A stretch of 13,536 nucleotides of DNA from Magnetococcales bacterium (GTDB lineage Bacteria; Pseudomonadota; Magnetococcia; Magnetococcales; Magnetaquicoccaceae): assembly GCA_015228895.1 (NCBI GenBank), contig JADGCR010000042.1, positions 1-13,536 on the forward strand. Reading direction: 5' to 3'. The position numbers and the translations under genes are program-made. Positions 1 through 5,893 of the stretch are shown here, in pieces. The notes under the pieces were generated by a model, which made no database searches, was not told the DNA's origin, and was given only the letters and a program-made list of their open reading frames with translations. The first letter of the stretch is position 1. Every line of letters starts with the position of its first letter.

Positions 1-1766
1 GTGCGGATCTCGTGACTCATGTTGGCCAGGAAGGAGGATTTGGTCTGACTGGCGACCTCGGCCATTCTTCTGGCGGTGTGGAGCACGGTGGTTTCACGAT
101 GCAACAACAGATAATAGGTCAGCATCAGCAGGGCGAACAGCAGGGAGATGAAGATCCCCAGCATCCGGTTGACCCGGGCGGTTTTTTCCTGCTTGAGCAT
201 CAGCACCGACCAGCCATCCTGCTGAATGCCGACACGACCCACCAGGTATCGCTGGTTGTGCATGGTGAGTCGGAGGTTGTCGGTCAACGCCTGCTTGAAT
301 AAATGCGTGGTCGGGGAGAGCGGGCCGAACTGTTTCGACGCCTCCAGCCGGGTCAGGGTCGATGGGGGCAGGGGCCACAAGGGTTGGGGAGGGAACGCCT
401 CCTTGCCGGAGAGCAGGGCCACCCCGTCCGGGTTGAGGAGGAAGACCTCCGGAAATTGTTGGAATCCCAACTCGCCGGCGAGCAGGGTCTTCTTGATCAC
501 CGCCACCCCGATGATCCGCTGTCGCCCCTTGGCGTATACGGGGGCGCTGGCATAATAGCCCGGTTCCCTGGAGGTGACCCCATAGGCGAAATAGCGTCCG
601 TTCCCGCCCTCCATGGCCTGTTGGAAGTAGGGTCGGAAGCGGTAGTTCTGGCCGACGAAACTGGCGGAGGTGCCCCGGTTGGAGGCCGCCATCCCCGTTC
701 CGGAGGTGTCCAGGAGATAGGCCACCCCTTGCACGCTTTCGGCCAGCTGATCCACGGCCAGGTCGGCGGCTTCCTGCTGCGTCCGGGTCAAGGGTTGTTG
801 TTCCAGCAGGGCGTGGGTGATCCCGGCCAGGGCGATCACGCCCCCATCGACGGCGTACATTTCACGGTTCAGGCGGTTGACCAGGGCGTCCAGGTTGACG
901 CGCAGTTCCTTGGCCTGGTCGGTCTGATAGAGTCCGCCCAACACCTCCGTCAGGATCCACCCGCCGCCCAGCAGGAGCAGGAAACCGCTGATGAACAGAG
1001 AGAAATAACGTCTCTGTTTCTGGAACAGCGGCGAGCTGTCGGGCTGATCCGTGGCCACATTCCAGATGGAGACGGTCAGAATGAACGCCAGCAGGGCCCT
1101 GATCAGCTGGATGGGGAAACCGGTGCGCAGTTGGAAGATTTCCGAGTTCAGCAGGGTGGCGGGCCAGATGTCGGCCGGAGGCACCACCATCCCGCTGGAG
1201 ACGCCGTAACCCAGCATGGCGAACCCGCAGACCCGCATCCAGAACGTTTGCCGGCGGGTGGCGTGGGAAAGACCGCGCCACATCAGCCAGGCGATGGTCG
1301 CGCAGGCGGGGAAGGCAATGCCATAGCGTATCAGGGCGGGGAAGCTCTCCATGCCCGTGATCCGGGAGAGCGCTCCCGTCAGCGCCAGTGCCGCCAGGGA
1401 GAATCCGGGAACATGGGCGCGACCGCGGTGCCATGCCACTCCGCGCAGGGCCAGTTCCGCCAGGAACAGGAAGGATGCCGAATGCAACAACAGGCGCGCG
1501 CCATACAGGACAGGGGTGTCGCCCGTCACCATGGTGGCCAGTTCCAGCCACTCCGCGACGCCGTGGACCAGTCCGAAGCTCCCCAGGAAATGCCAGGAGA
1601 TGGGTTCCCGCTCCTCTTTCGGCATGGTCAGGCAGATCACGCTGAGCATCAGGAAGCTGAGACCATAGATGAAATAAATATAATCCATCTGCTCCGGAAA
1701 AAAACCATGGCCGGGCAGTTCTGGTATTGAGCCGGGGGCGAAAATATTGGAAAATGGTTGCGTCAT
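1..1766 (-). CDS. Membrane sensor histidine kinase with multi-helix N-terminus and DctB-like periplasmic sensor (partial, C-terminus off the left edge)
   Basis: The reverse strand is open for 588 codons from ATG 1766-1764 to the window edge. Residues 28-47, 57-78, 87-110, 120-138, 145-166, 176-196, 218-238 and 253-280 are hydrophobic and look like about eight membrane helices. Residues 281-535 then form a presumed periplasmic domain; its stretch NYRFRPYFQQAMEGG (374-388), followed by GYYASAPVY (403-411), resembles the PDC/Cache sensor of DctB-type C4-dicarboxylate kinases. A last helix lies at 536-556. Residues 571-588 end in FLANMSHEIR, the H-box of a HisKA domain, so His585 is the expected phosphorylation site. 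The ATPase domain, and any receiver, lie outside the window. The ligand is unknown; resemblance to DctB does not prove dicarboxylate sensing. No strong ribosome binding site precedes ATG 1766, and Met27 (ATG 1688-1686, behind CCGGAG) is an alternative start. The gene is transcribed divergently from the HPt gene at 1933. Confidence 0.9.
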   Translation of the reverse strand, partial: MTQPFSNIFAPGSIPELPGHGFFPEQMDYIYFIYGLSFLMLSVICLTMPKEEREPISWHFLGSFGLVHGVAEWLELATMVTGDTPVLYGARLLLHSASFLFLAELALRGVAWHRGRAHVPGFSLAALALTGALSRITGMESFPALIRYGIAFPACATIAWLMWRGLSHATRRQTFWMRVCGFAMLGYGVSSGMVVPPADIWPATLLNSEIFQLRTGFPIQLIRALLAFILTVSIWNVATDQPDSSPLFQKQRRYFSLFISGFLLLLGGGWILTEVLGGLYQTDQAKELRVNLDALVNRLNREMYAVDGGVIALAGITHALLEQQPLTRTQQEAADLAVDQLAESVQGVAYLLDTSGTGMAASNRGTSASFVGQNYRFRPYFQQAMEGGNGRYFAYGVTSREPGYYASAPVYAKGRQRIIGVAVIKKTLLAGELGFQQFPEVFLLNPDGVALLSGKEAFPPQPLWPLPPSTLTRLEASKQFGPLSPTTHLFKQALTDNLRLTMHNQRYLVGRVGIQQDGWSVLMLKQEKTARVNRMLGIFISLLFALLMLTYYLLLHRETTVLHTARRMAEVASQTKSSFLANMSHEIR

Positions 1767-1932
1767 GGTGGTCCCGGTGGCAGTCGAGTGGAATGTGTCA
1801 TGTTTTTTCGGAGGTTGTTGATCGCTCCGCATGGGTGGTGGTGGACCGATCCGACTGTTTCACAATTTTTGCTAATATTGCTAATTTTGCCAATAACTGT
1901 CAATCAAAATTCGGTCAACAGGAAAAAAAATC
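1767..1932. promoter_or_regulatory. Divergent AT-rich promoter region between the left-edge kinase and the HPt gene
   Basis: This 166-bp gap separates two divergently transcribed genes and should hold both promoters. The half nearest the HPt gene (about 1857-1932) is strikingly AT-rich compared with flanking coding DNA. It contains tandem 9-bp repeats (listed separately) and the AGGA ribosome binding site at 1920-1923, nine bases before ATG 1933. I could not assign a convincing -35/-10 pair by eye. Short open frames across this stretch look like chance. Confidence 0.55.
1869..1895 (+). repeat. Three tandem 9-bp direct repeats (TTGCTAATA type), possible operator
   Basis: TTGCTAATA (1869-1877), TTGCTAATT (1878-1886) and TTGCCAATA (1887-1895) lie head to tail with exactly 9-bp periodicity. 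A degenerate fourth unit, CTGTCAATC (1897-1905), may follow one base out of register. The array ends 37 bases before the HPt start codon, a normal position for an operator or activator site. The core TTGCNAA recurs upstream of the helix-turn-helix regulator gene. That this is a protein-binding site is inference. Confidence 0.5.
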
Positions 1933-2337
1933 ATGAACAGCCATGACTTCTCAAGCCGGTCGGACCGGGAGGGGACCAAGACCATCAACGCGGCGGTGAT
2001 GGCGCAGTTGCGGGACGCCACCGGCGGCGGGTTCGAGCGGGTTGTGGAACTGTTTCTCAAGAATCTGCCCGCACGCGTCCAGGAGGTGACCAGGGCGTGG
2101 GGGGCCGGGGACCGGGTGGCGTTCAGGCAGGCGACGCACAAGCTCAAAGGCACGGGAGTCGCCTTTGGCGCGGACCGTTTGTCCAGACTCTGCGAGGTGT
2201 TGGAGTCGCGCCTGGACAGGGACGACGGGGAAGGGACGGAGGTTCCCGTTCCCGAGGTTCTGGAGTGTCTGGTGGCGGAAGGGGAGGCCGTGCGGCGGAC
2301 CCTCCTGAACCTGTTGCGGGAGGGAACGTCGGGGTGA
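1933..2337 (+). CDS. Free-standing HPt (histidine phosphotransfer) protein
   Basis: This 134-residue protein is about the size of a single HPt four-helix bundle plus short tails. The signature is ATHKLKGTGVAFGADRL (residues 68-84), which matches the HPt H-box HxLKG; His69 is the expected phosphate carrier. Such proteins have no catalytic activity and shuttle phosphoryl groups between receiver domains of hybrid kinases and downstream response regulators in the cytoplasm. The start is supported by AGGA nine bases upstream. The first 20 residues are polar and probably disordered. The gene is divergent from the kinase at 1766 and convergent with the helix-turn-helix response regulator, with the two stop codons directly adjacent. 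It is a plausible relay to that regulator, though the partner cannot be proven from sequence. Confidence 0.9.
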   Translation: MNSHDFSSRSDREGTKTINAAVMAQLRDATGGGFERVVELFLKNLPARVQEVTRAWGAGDRVAFRQATHKLKGTGVAFGADRLSRLCEVLESRLDRDDGEGTEVPVPEVLECLVAEGEAVRRTLLNLLREGTSG

Positions 2338-2982
2338 CTACGCATTGTTCTGCGGTCTGCCCCGCGTTTTCCTGGTCACATATTTGCCCCGGCTGTGGTG
2401 ATGCAGCACATCCAGCACGATCGCTTTCAAGTGTTCATAGGGGGTCGGTTTGTGCAACAGTTCCACATCGGGGGGCAGGCCTCCGTGGGCGGCGACCTGC
2501 TGATCGTCCAGTCCGGTCACCACGACCAGGCGCGGATTGTTGAGATCCGGCGCCTCCTTGAGGCTTTTGATCATCTGGAATCCATCCATGGCCGGCATGA
2601 TCAGGTCGGTGATGATCACGGATGGTTTGTGCAAGCCCGCCTGAATCAGTCCATCGAAACCATTTTCCGCCACGACGAGCCTGACGGGCCATCCCCAGTT
2701 GGCGACCACCTCCTTGGCCACCTCCCGCAGGTTTTCGTCATCCTCCACCAGCAGGATGGTCAGAATCGGTCCGTCAAATTCCAGCAGTTCCACCTGACGC
2801 TTATCCAACAGTTGATTGATGGAACTCATCGGAATGCGGCAATGTCCTCCGGCCGTCTTCCAGGCCTTGATGACCCCGCGATCCATCCAGTAGTGGACCG
2901 TGCGCTGGGAAACACCCAGCAGAGTGGCCGCCTTGGAGGTCGTGACAAAGAGTTCCGTTTCGGTGGTGGTTGAAGATTTCAT
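2338..2982 (-). CDS. Response regulator with N-terminal excisionase/MerR-like HTH and C-terminal receiver
   Basis: This 214-residue protein has its domains in an unusual order. Residues 11-59 (LFVTTSKAATLLGVSQRTVH, then YWMDRGVIKAWKTAGGHCRI) match the winged helix-turn-helix of the excisionase/BldC/MerR superfamily. Residues 73-194 form a receiver with acidic pocket E80-D81-D82, phosphoacceptor Asp126 in TDLIMPAMDG, Thr156 and Lys178 in HKP. A basic tail (RGKYVTRKTRGRP, 198-210) follows and could help DNA binding. Classical response regulators carry the receiver first and the DNA-binding domain second. I chose ATG 2982-2980, preceded by TTGGAAAAACG. An upstream in-frame ATG at 3042 would add 20 residues encoded by AT-rich sequence with no homology signal. 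The likely role is a phosphorylation-controlled transcription factor, possibly acting on the TTGCNAA boxes nearby (inference). Confidence 0.9.
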   Translation of the reverse strand: MKSSTTTETELFVTTSKAATLLGVSQRTVHYWMDRGVIKAWKTAGGHCRIPMSSINQLLDKRQVELLEFDGPILTILLVEDDENLREVAKEVVANWGWPVRLVVAENGFDGLIQAGLHKPSVIITDLIMPAMDGFQMIKSLKEAPDLNNPRLVVVTGLDDQQVAAHGGLPPDVELLHKPTPYEHLKAIVLDVLHHHSRGKYVTRKTRGRPQNNA

Positions 2983-3144
2983 CGTTTTTCCAAATAGATA
3001 GGTTGTTTTTAAAAAAATTTGCAAAATTTGATTAAATTGCAAAAAAATTCTTGCAAACTGAGCAAATGTAGATAATCATAAAAGCCATGTCGGGATCAGG
3101 CAAGGATCTTTTTTTGGTTCCACCCTTTCGCGGGAGCATATGCC
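2983..3144. promoter_or_regulatory. Divergent AT-rich promoter region between the HTH response regulator and the small membrane protein
   Basis: This 162-bp gap between divergent genes is very AT-rich at about 2990-3085, with A/T runs of seven or eight bases and TTGCAAA boxes (listed separately). It should contain the promoter of the regulator gene (minus strand) and probably that of the plus-strand gene series beginning at 3145. The ribosome binding site for the latter is GGGAG at 3132-3136. No confident sigma-70 -35/-10 pair was found by eye. Confidence 0.5.
3019..3057 (+). repeat. Three TTGCAAA boxes upstream of the HTH response regulator, possible operator
   Basis: TTGCAAA occurs at 3019-3025, 3037-3043 and 3051-3057, with start-to-start distances of 18 and 14 bases. 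The first lies in the palindrome TTTGCAAA (3018-3025). A weaker copy, GAGCAAATG, follows at 3060-3068. The boxes share the TTGCNAA core with the tandem array at 1869-1895. Their place, about 37-75 bases upstream of the regulator start codon, suggests autoregulation or control of the divergent series. AT-richness makes chance recurrence possible. Confidence 0.4.
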
Positions 3145-3327
3145 ATGGAAACAGTGATCGAATATCTCACCCTTGTGGGCCTGCTGCTGATTGGCGTGGC
3201 TTTTGTCCACGCCTCGACGTTGTTGGTCTGGTTCGGGCTGATGCTGTTGATCGCAGCCGTTGTATTGCATTTCGTCGCCCGCAGGCCGGAGTTCAGAACC
3301 GCTTTCGAGGACAGACTCTGGCATTGA
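3145..3327 (+). CDS. Small two-helix membrane protein of unknown function
   Basis: The 60-residue product has two hydrophobic segments, about residues 7-24 (YLTLVGLLLIGVAFVHAS) and 26-45 (LLVWFGLMLLIAAVVLHFVA), joined by a very short turn, and a charged C-terminal tail (RRPEFRTAFEDRLWH). This suggests a helical hairpin in the inner membrane. The start is supported by GGGAG (3132-3136), eight bases before ATG 3145. I recognise no family. It is the first gene of the plus-strand series and could be a small membrane partner of a neighbouring kinase, but nothing in the sequence shows that. Reality as a gene rests on the ribosome binding site, the coherent hydrophobic pattern and its position after a promoter-like region. 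Confidence 0.6.
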   Translation: METVIEYLTLVGLLLIGVAFVHASTLLVWFGLMLLIAAVVLHFVARRPEFRTAFEDRLWH

Positions 3328-3346
3328 GAGGCTCGCGACAGTGGGC

Positions 3347-3395
3347 GCCGCCGACGATTCATCCGGCCATTTCATCAGGTTGAACCGTCGGTGGC
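3347..3395 (+). other. Inverted repeat / potential mRNA stem-loop between two small genes
   Basis: GCCGCCGACG (3347-3356) pairs with CGTCGGTGGC (3386-3395), forming a 10-bp stem with one G-U pair across a 29-base loop. It lies between the stop of the 60-aa membrane protein and the start of the 89-aa gene. No T-run follows the stem, so it is not a standard intrinsic terminator. It could stabilise or attenuate the transcript, or be a protein-binding site. The long loop lowers confidence. Confidence 0.3.
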
Positions 3396-3430
3396 AAGGA
3401 TATCAATCACAACAGAAGGATAAACAGGCA

Positions 3431-3700
3431 ATGTTCGTCATGCATCATAATGCTTCGCAACATCCATACCACACTCTCTCCGCTGAGGAACAGGCCGCCC
3501 TGACCCGACTGCACCAGTTGCACGCCCAGGTCATGCAGACCAGGACGCTGGCGCGCAATCTGGAAGGTCTGCTGTCGGCCAACCCGTACCGCAACAAGGC
3601 GGAAGACAAGGTGGCGCATCTGCGGGAAGAGGTGCGTAAATGGCATGGCATCAGACGTCAGGCCACCCATGCCAGACAACTGGATTTGACCGCCCGGTGA
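3431..3700 (+). CDS. Small charged helical protein of unknown function
   Basis: The 89-residue product begins with a His-rich stretch (HHNASQHPYH, 5-14). It continues with a long, likely alpha-helical region of alternating hydrophobic and charged residues (about 17-83), rich in Gln, Arg and Leu, which may form a helical hairpin around the break at SANPY (49-53). I chose ATG 3431, preceded by AAGGA at 3416-3420; ATG 3440 is an alternative. Longer in-frame extensions run back through the stem-loop without a ribosome binding site. No enzymatic motif or membrane segment is visible and I recognise no family. It lies 57 bases upstream of the kinase-receiver fusion and is likely co-transcribed with it. 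Confidence 0.6.
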   Translation: MFVMHHNASQHPYHTLSAEEQAALTRLHQLHAQVMQTRTLARNLEGLLSANPYRNKAEDKVAHLREEVRKWHGIRRQATHARQLDLTAR

Positions 3701-3757
3701 GAGGACGGCGAGAAACAAGGCACGCGGTTTTCACTGCATCACCACGGAGAAACGCTC

Positions 3758-4933
3758 ATGGAAAACAGTTCCGGCATTGGCAGCATGATCAAATCAGGTC
3801 TTTTCGTCGCCCATCAGCAGACTCCGGAGAGGGCGAGTCAACCGTCCGTGGTCACCGTGTCCAGAAATTTCGGTTCCAACGGGGGCAAGATCGCCGAACT
3901 GCTGGCACAGCGTCTCCAGGTGCCCTGCTATGGACATTCGATGATCGATGAGTTGGCCAGCAAGACACGCACCACAAAAAAGCTGATGGACCTGATGGAT
4001 GAAAAACTGCCCAGGCCGATTGACAGCTTCATCTACTCCCTGTTTGTCAGACCGGACCAATCCGTGGATGCCTATTACCGGAACATCATCAAAACGGTGC
4101 ACGCCATTTCGAAGCGTGGCGGGGTGATCGTCGGTCGGGGGGCGCGGTTGATCCTGTCGGAATACCCGCAGGTGTTCCGGCTGCATGTCGAAGGGTCGCG
4201 GGAGGTCTGCGTCAAACGGGTCGCGATGCGGGAGGGGATCGGCCGGGATGCGGCGAAACTCAAGATTGCCGAAATCGAGAAGGAGCGTTCCCGGTTTCTC
4301 AAGGGGCTGTATAAAAGGCACCCCAACAACCGCACCTATTATGACCTGGTGCTCAACAGCGACAACCTCGACCCCCGGCACGCGGTGGAGATCATTCTCA
4401 ACGCCATGGAAAAGATGGGTTATCTCCCCGAGGCGCACAACGCCGTCCACCCCCAACCGCTCCCCGTCATCCTGCCGCCGCCCGGAGAACTCCAGGTCAA
4501 CACGGGCCTTGATTTCCTGATCGTGGAGGATGAGCCGGAATTTTTCGCGATCGTCAACGGTTGGCTGGCCAACTCCATGAGTGGCAAGGAGAGCGCGCCT
4601 CTGCTGCCCCTGCTCAACCTGACCCACGCGACCACCTTCAAGGAGGCTGAAGCGTTTCTGGAACGGCACAAATTCGATCTGATCCTGCTGGATCTCAATC
4701 TGTCCGACAGTCGTGGGTATGATGAAACCTTCGTGCGCATCAATCAGAAACATCTGGACACCCCCATCATCGTGTTCACCGGACTGGACGATGATCAAAA
4801 GGCGGCGCAGGCGGTGGATGAGGGGGCGCAGGATTATCTGGTCAAGGGTCAGGTCAGCAAGAAGACCCTGCTGCGCTCCATCAAGCACGCGCTGTCACGC
4901 TACCAGATCATGCGCACCTATACCCGTTCGTGA
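3758..4933 (+). CDS. Cytidylate-kinase-like domain fused to a response-regulator receiver
   Basis: The 391-residue protein joins two domains. Residues 31-222 resemble the cytidylate-kinase-like family (Cytidylate_kin2): a P-loop-like SRNFGSNGGKIAELLAQRL (35-53), GGVIVGRGARLIL (121-133), an Arg-rich lid-like region around KRVAMREG (153-160) and EKERSRFLKGLYKRH (174-188), and DLVLNSDNLD (196-205). A proline-rich linker (about 232-244) leads to a receiver (251-378) with acidic pocket E257-D258-E259, phosphoacceptor Asp312 in LLDLNLSDSRG, Thr341 and Lys363. In the family, such domains are predicted to phosphorylate nucleotides, but many lack a tested substrate, and GSNGGK differs from the more usual GSGG pattern. 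The receiver suggests that phosphorylation from the local relay switches the kinase-like domain (inference). The start has GGAGA (3746-3750) seven bases upstream. The next gene, a lone receiver, follows after 70 bases. Confidence 0.88.
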   Translation: MENSSGIGSMIKSGLFVAHQQTPERASQPSVVTVSRNFGSNGGKIAELLAQRLQVPCYGHSMIDELASKTRTTKKLMDLMDEKLPRPIDSFIYSLFVRPDQSVDAYYRNIIKTVHAISKRGGVIVGRGARLILSEYPQVFRLHVEGSREVCVKRVAMREGIGRDAAKLKIAEIEKERSRFLKGLYKRHPNNRTYYDLVLNSDNLDPRHAVEIILNAMEKMGYLPEAHNAVHPQPLPVILPPPGELQVNTGLDFLIVEDEPEFFAIVNGWLANSMSGKESAPLLPLLNLTHATTFKEAEAFLERHKFDLILLDLNLSDSRGYDETFVRINQKHLDTPIIVFTGLDDDQKAAQAVDEGAQDYLVKGQVSKKTLLRSIKHALSRYQIMRTYTRS

Positions 4934-5003
4934 ATTCGGCCCGGGGAAAAGGCGCGTGATCCGCCAGAGCAGAGTCACGAGCCGTCTTTTTTAGGAGCAG
5001 GCA

Positions 5004-5402
5004 ATGGCCCATATCCTGGTCATAGATGATGACGATCTTGTACGCTTGTATCTGCTCACGGTGTTAAGCAACGCGGGCCACACGGTGCAGGAGACCGACA
5101 GTGGTCAAAACTGTTTGGAGCAGATCGCCCGGAACCATATCGATCTCATCATCACCGATATTTTCATGCCGAACATGGATGGGCTGGAGCTGCTCGCCGT
5201 CCTTGACAAGCTGCATCCGACCAACAAAGTCATCGCCATGTCCGGTGGCGGCTCCACCATGAGCCGGAAGCTGGCGCTGAAAGTGGCCAGGAAGTTCGGC
5301 GCGATTGCATTCATCACCAAACCGTTTCAGATCGGCGATGTGATCAATACGGTCAGCCGTGCCCTGTCTCCACCGGGTCATGACCTGCAGGCGCAGGATT
5401 GA
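5004..5402 (+). CDS. Single-domain response regulator (CheY-like receiver)
   Basis: The 132-residue protein is one receiver domain with no output module. It has the acidic cluster D8-D11 after HILVI, phosphoacceptor Asp52 in ITDIFMPNMDG, Ser78 in AMSGGG, and Lys107 in TKPF. The long stretch between the AMSGGG motif and the KPF motif carries several basic residues (RKLALKVARKFG). Such proteins act by protein contact or as phosphate intermediates or sinks in multistep relays, in the cytoplasm. Start ATG 5004 has AGGAG (4993-4997) six bases upstream. It sits between the kinase-receiver fusion and an HPt gene, so an HPt-linked relay role is plausible (inference). Confidence 0.92.
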   Translation: MAHILVIDDDDLVRLYLLTVLSNAGHTVQETDSGQNCLEQIARNHIDLIITDIFMPNMDGLELLAVLDKLHPTNKVIAMSGGGSTMSRKLALKVARKFGAIAFITKPFQIGDVINTVSRALSPPGHDLQAQD

Positions 5403-5467
5403 AGCGCTGCTCCGTCCTGGCGTCGGACTGTCAACAACGAGGGATTGATCATTCAAAGGGCAAGATT

Positions 5468-5893
5468 ATGGAAACCTTACAACAGGACAGGAACGATCTG
5501 CCGGATTTCGACAAACTGGCCGAAATGAAACAGGAGCTGGGTTCCAGTTTTCCTTTCGTGCTGCAACATTTCCAGGCCGGGGTGTTGACCAGGCCTGAAA
5601 AAATCGGTCAGGCGGTCAAGGAGAACGATGCGGAACAGGTGGCCATGGAGAGCCACTCCCTGAAGAGTGTCTGCAAGCAGATCGGTCTTTACCGGATGGG
5701 TGAGATGGCCGCGGAACTGGAGGCGCTCGGCAAGTCCGGCAAACTCGACGGCGCCGTCTCCAGGGTCGAGCGGTTGATCGCGGCGGGTGTGTCGGCCCAT
5801 CGGGCGTTGGAGCTGTATGGCGCCGCCTTCAACAAACCCCAGCCATTCTTTGCCATGCGAGTCCCGGCGCAGCATGCCGTATTGCATGAGTGA
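5468..5893 (+). CDS. Second free-standing HPt protein
   Basis: The 141-residue product carries an HPt helical bundle. The H-box is AMESHSLKSVCKQIGLYRMG (59-78), with His63 as the expected phosphate carrier; the usual Gly after HxLK is replaced by Ser67. Residues 80-93 (MAAELEALGKSGKL) continue the bundle, and the last 30 residues form a tail of unclear role. I chose ATG 5468, preceded by AAGGG (5456-5460) with seven-base spacing. A TTG at 5399 overlapping the previous stop would add 23 residues without HPt similarity. The stop overlaps the next gene's GTG start, which indicates translational coupling to the diguanylate cyclase and makes that cyclase's receiver the most likely target (inference). 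Confidence 0.88.
   Translation: METLQQDRNDLPDFDKLAEMKQELGSSFPFVLQHFQAGVLTRPEKIGQAVKENDAEQVAMESHSLKSVCKQIGLYRMGEMAAELEALGKSGKLDGAVSRVERLIAAGVSAHRALELYGAAFNKPQPFFAMRVPAQHAVLHE

Noticed and set aside
303..1730. A 475-codon plus-strand open frame at the left end
   Set aside because: The minus strand carries an uninterrupted kinase with membrane helices, PDC motif and H-box. The plus frame is low-complexity (Gly, Gln, Arg) with no recognisable domain.
2983..3042. A 20-residue N-terminal extension of the HTH response regulator from ATG 3042
   Set aside because: The extension is translated from the AT-rich promoter-like region and overlaps the TTGCAAA boxes. The internal ATG at 2982 is followed directly by the HTH domain.
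3001..3068. CRISPR-like or mobile-element repeat suggested by the repeated TTGCAAA
   Set aside because: Units are only 7 bp with irregular spacing of 14-18 bases and no unique spacers. There are no terminal inverted repeats or transposase, so an operator-type repeat fits better.
4934..5003. Possible intrinsic terminator after the kinase-receiver fusion (T-run at 4986-4992)
   Set aside because: Only 3-4 bp stems (GGCG/CGCC near 4952) can be formed, and they are not adjacent to the T-run. The T-run also directly precedes the next ribosome binding site.
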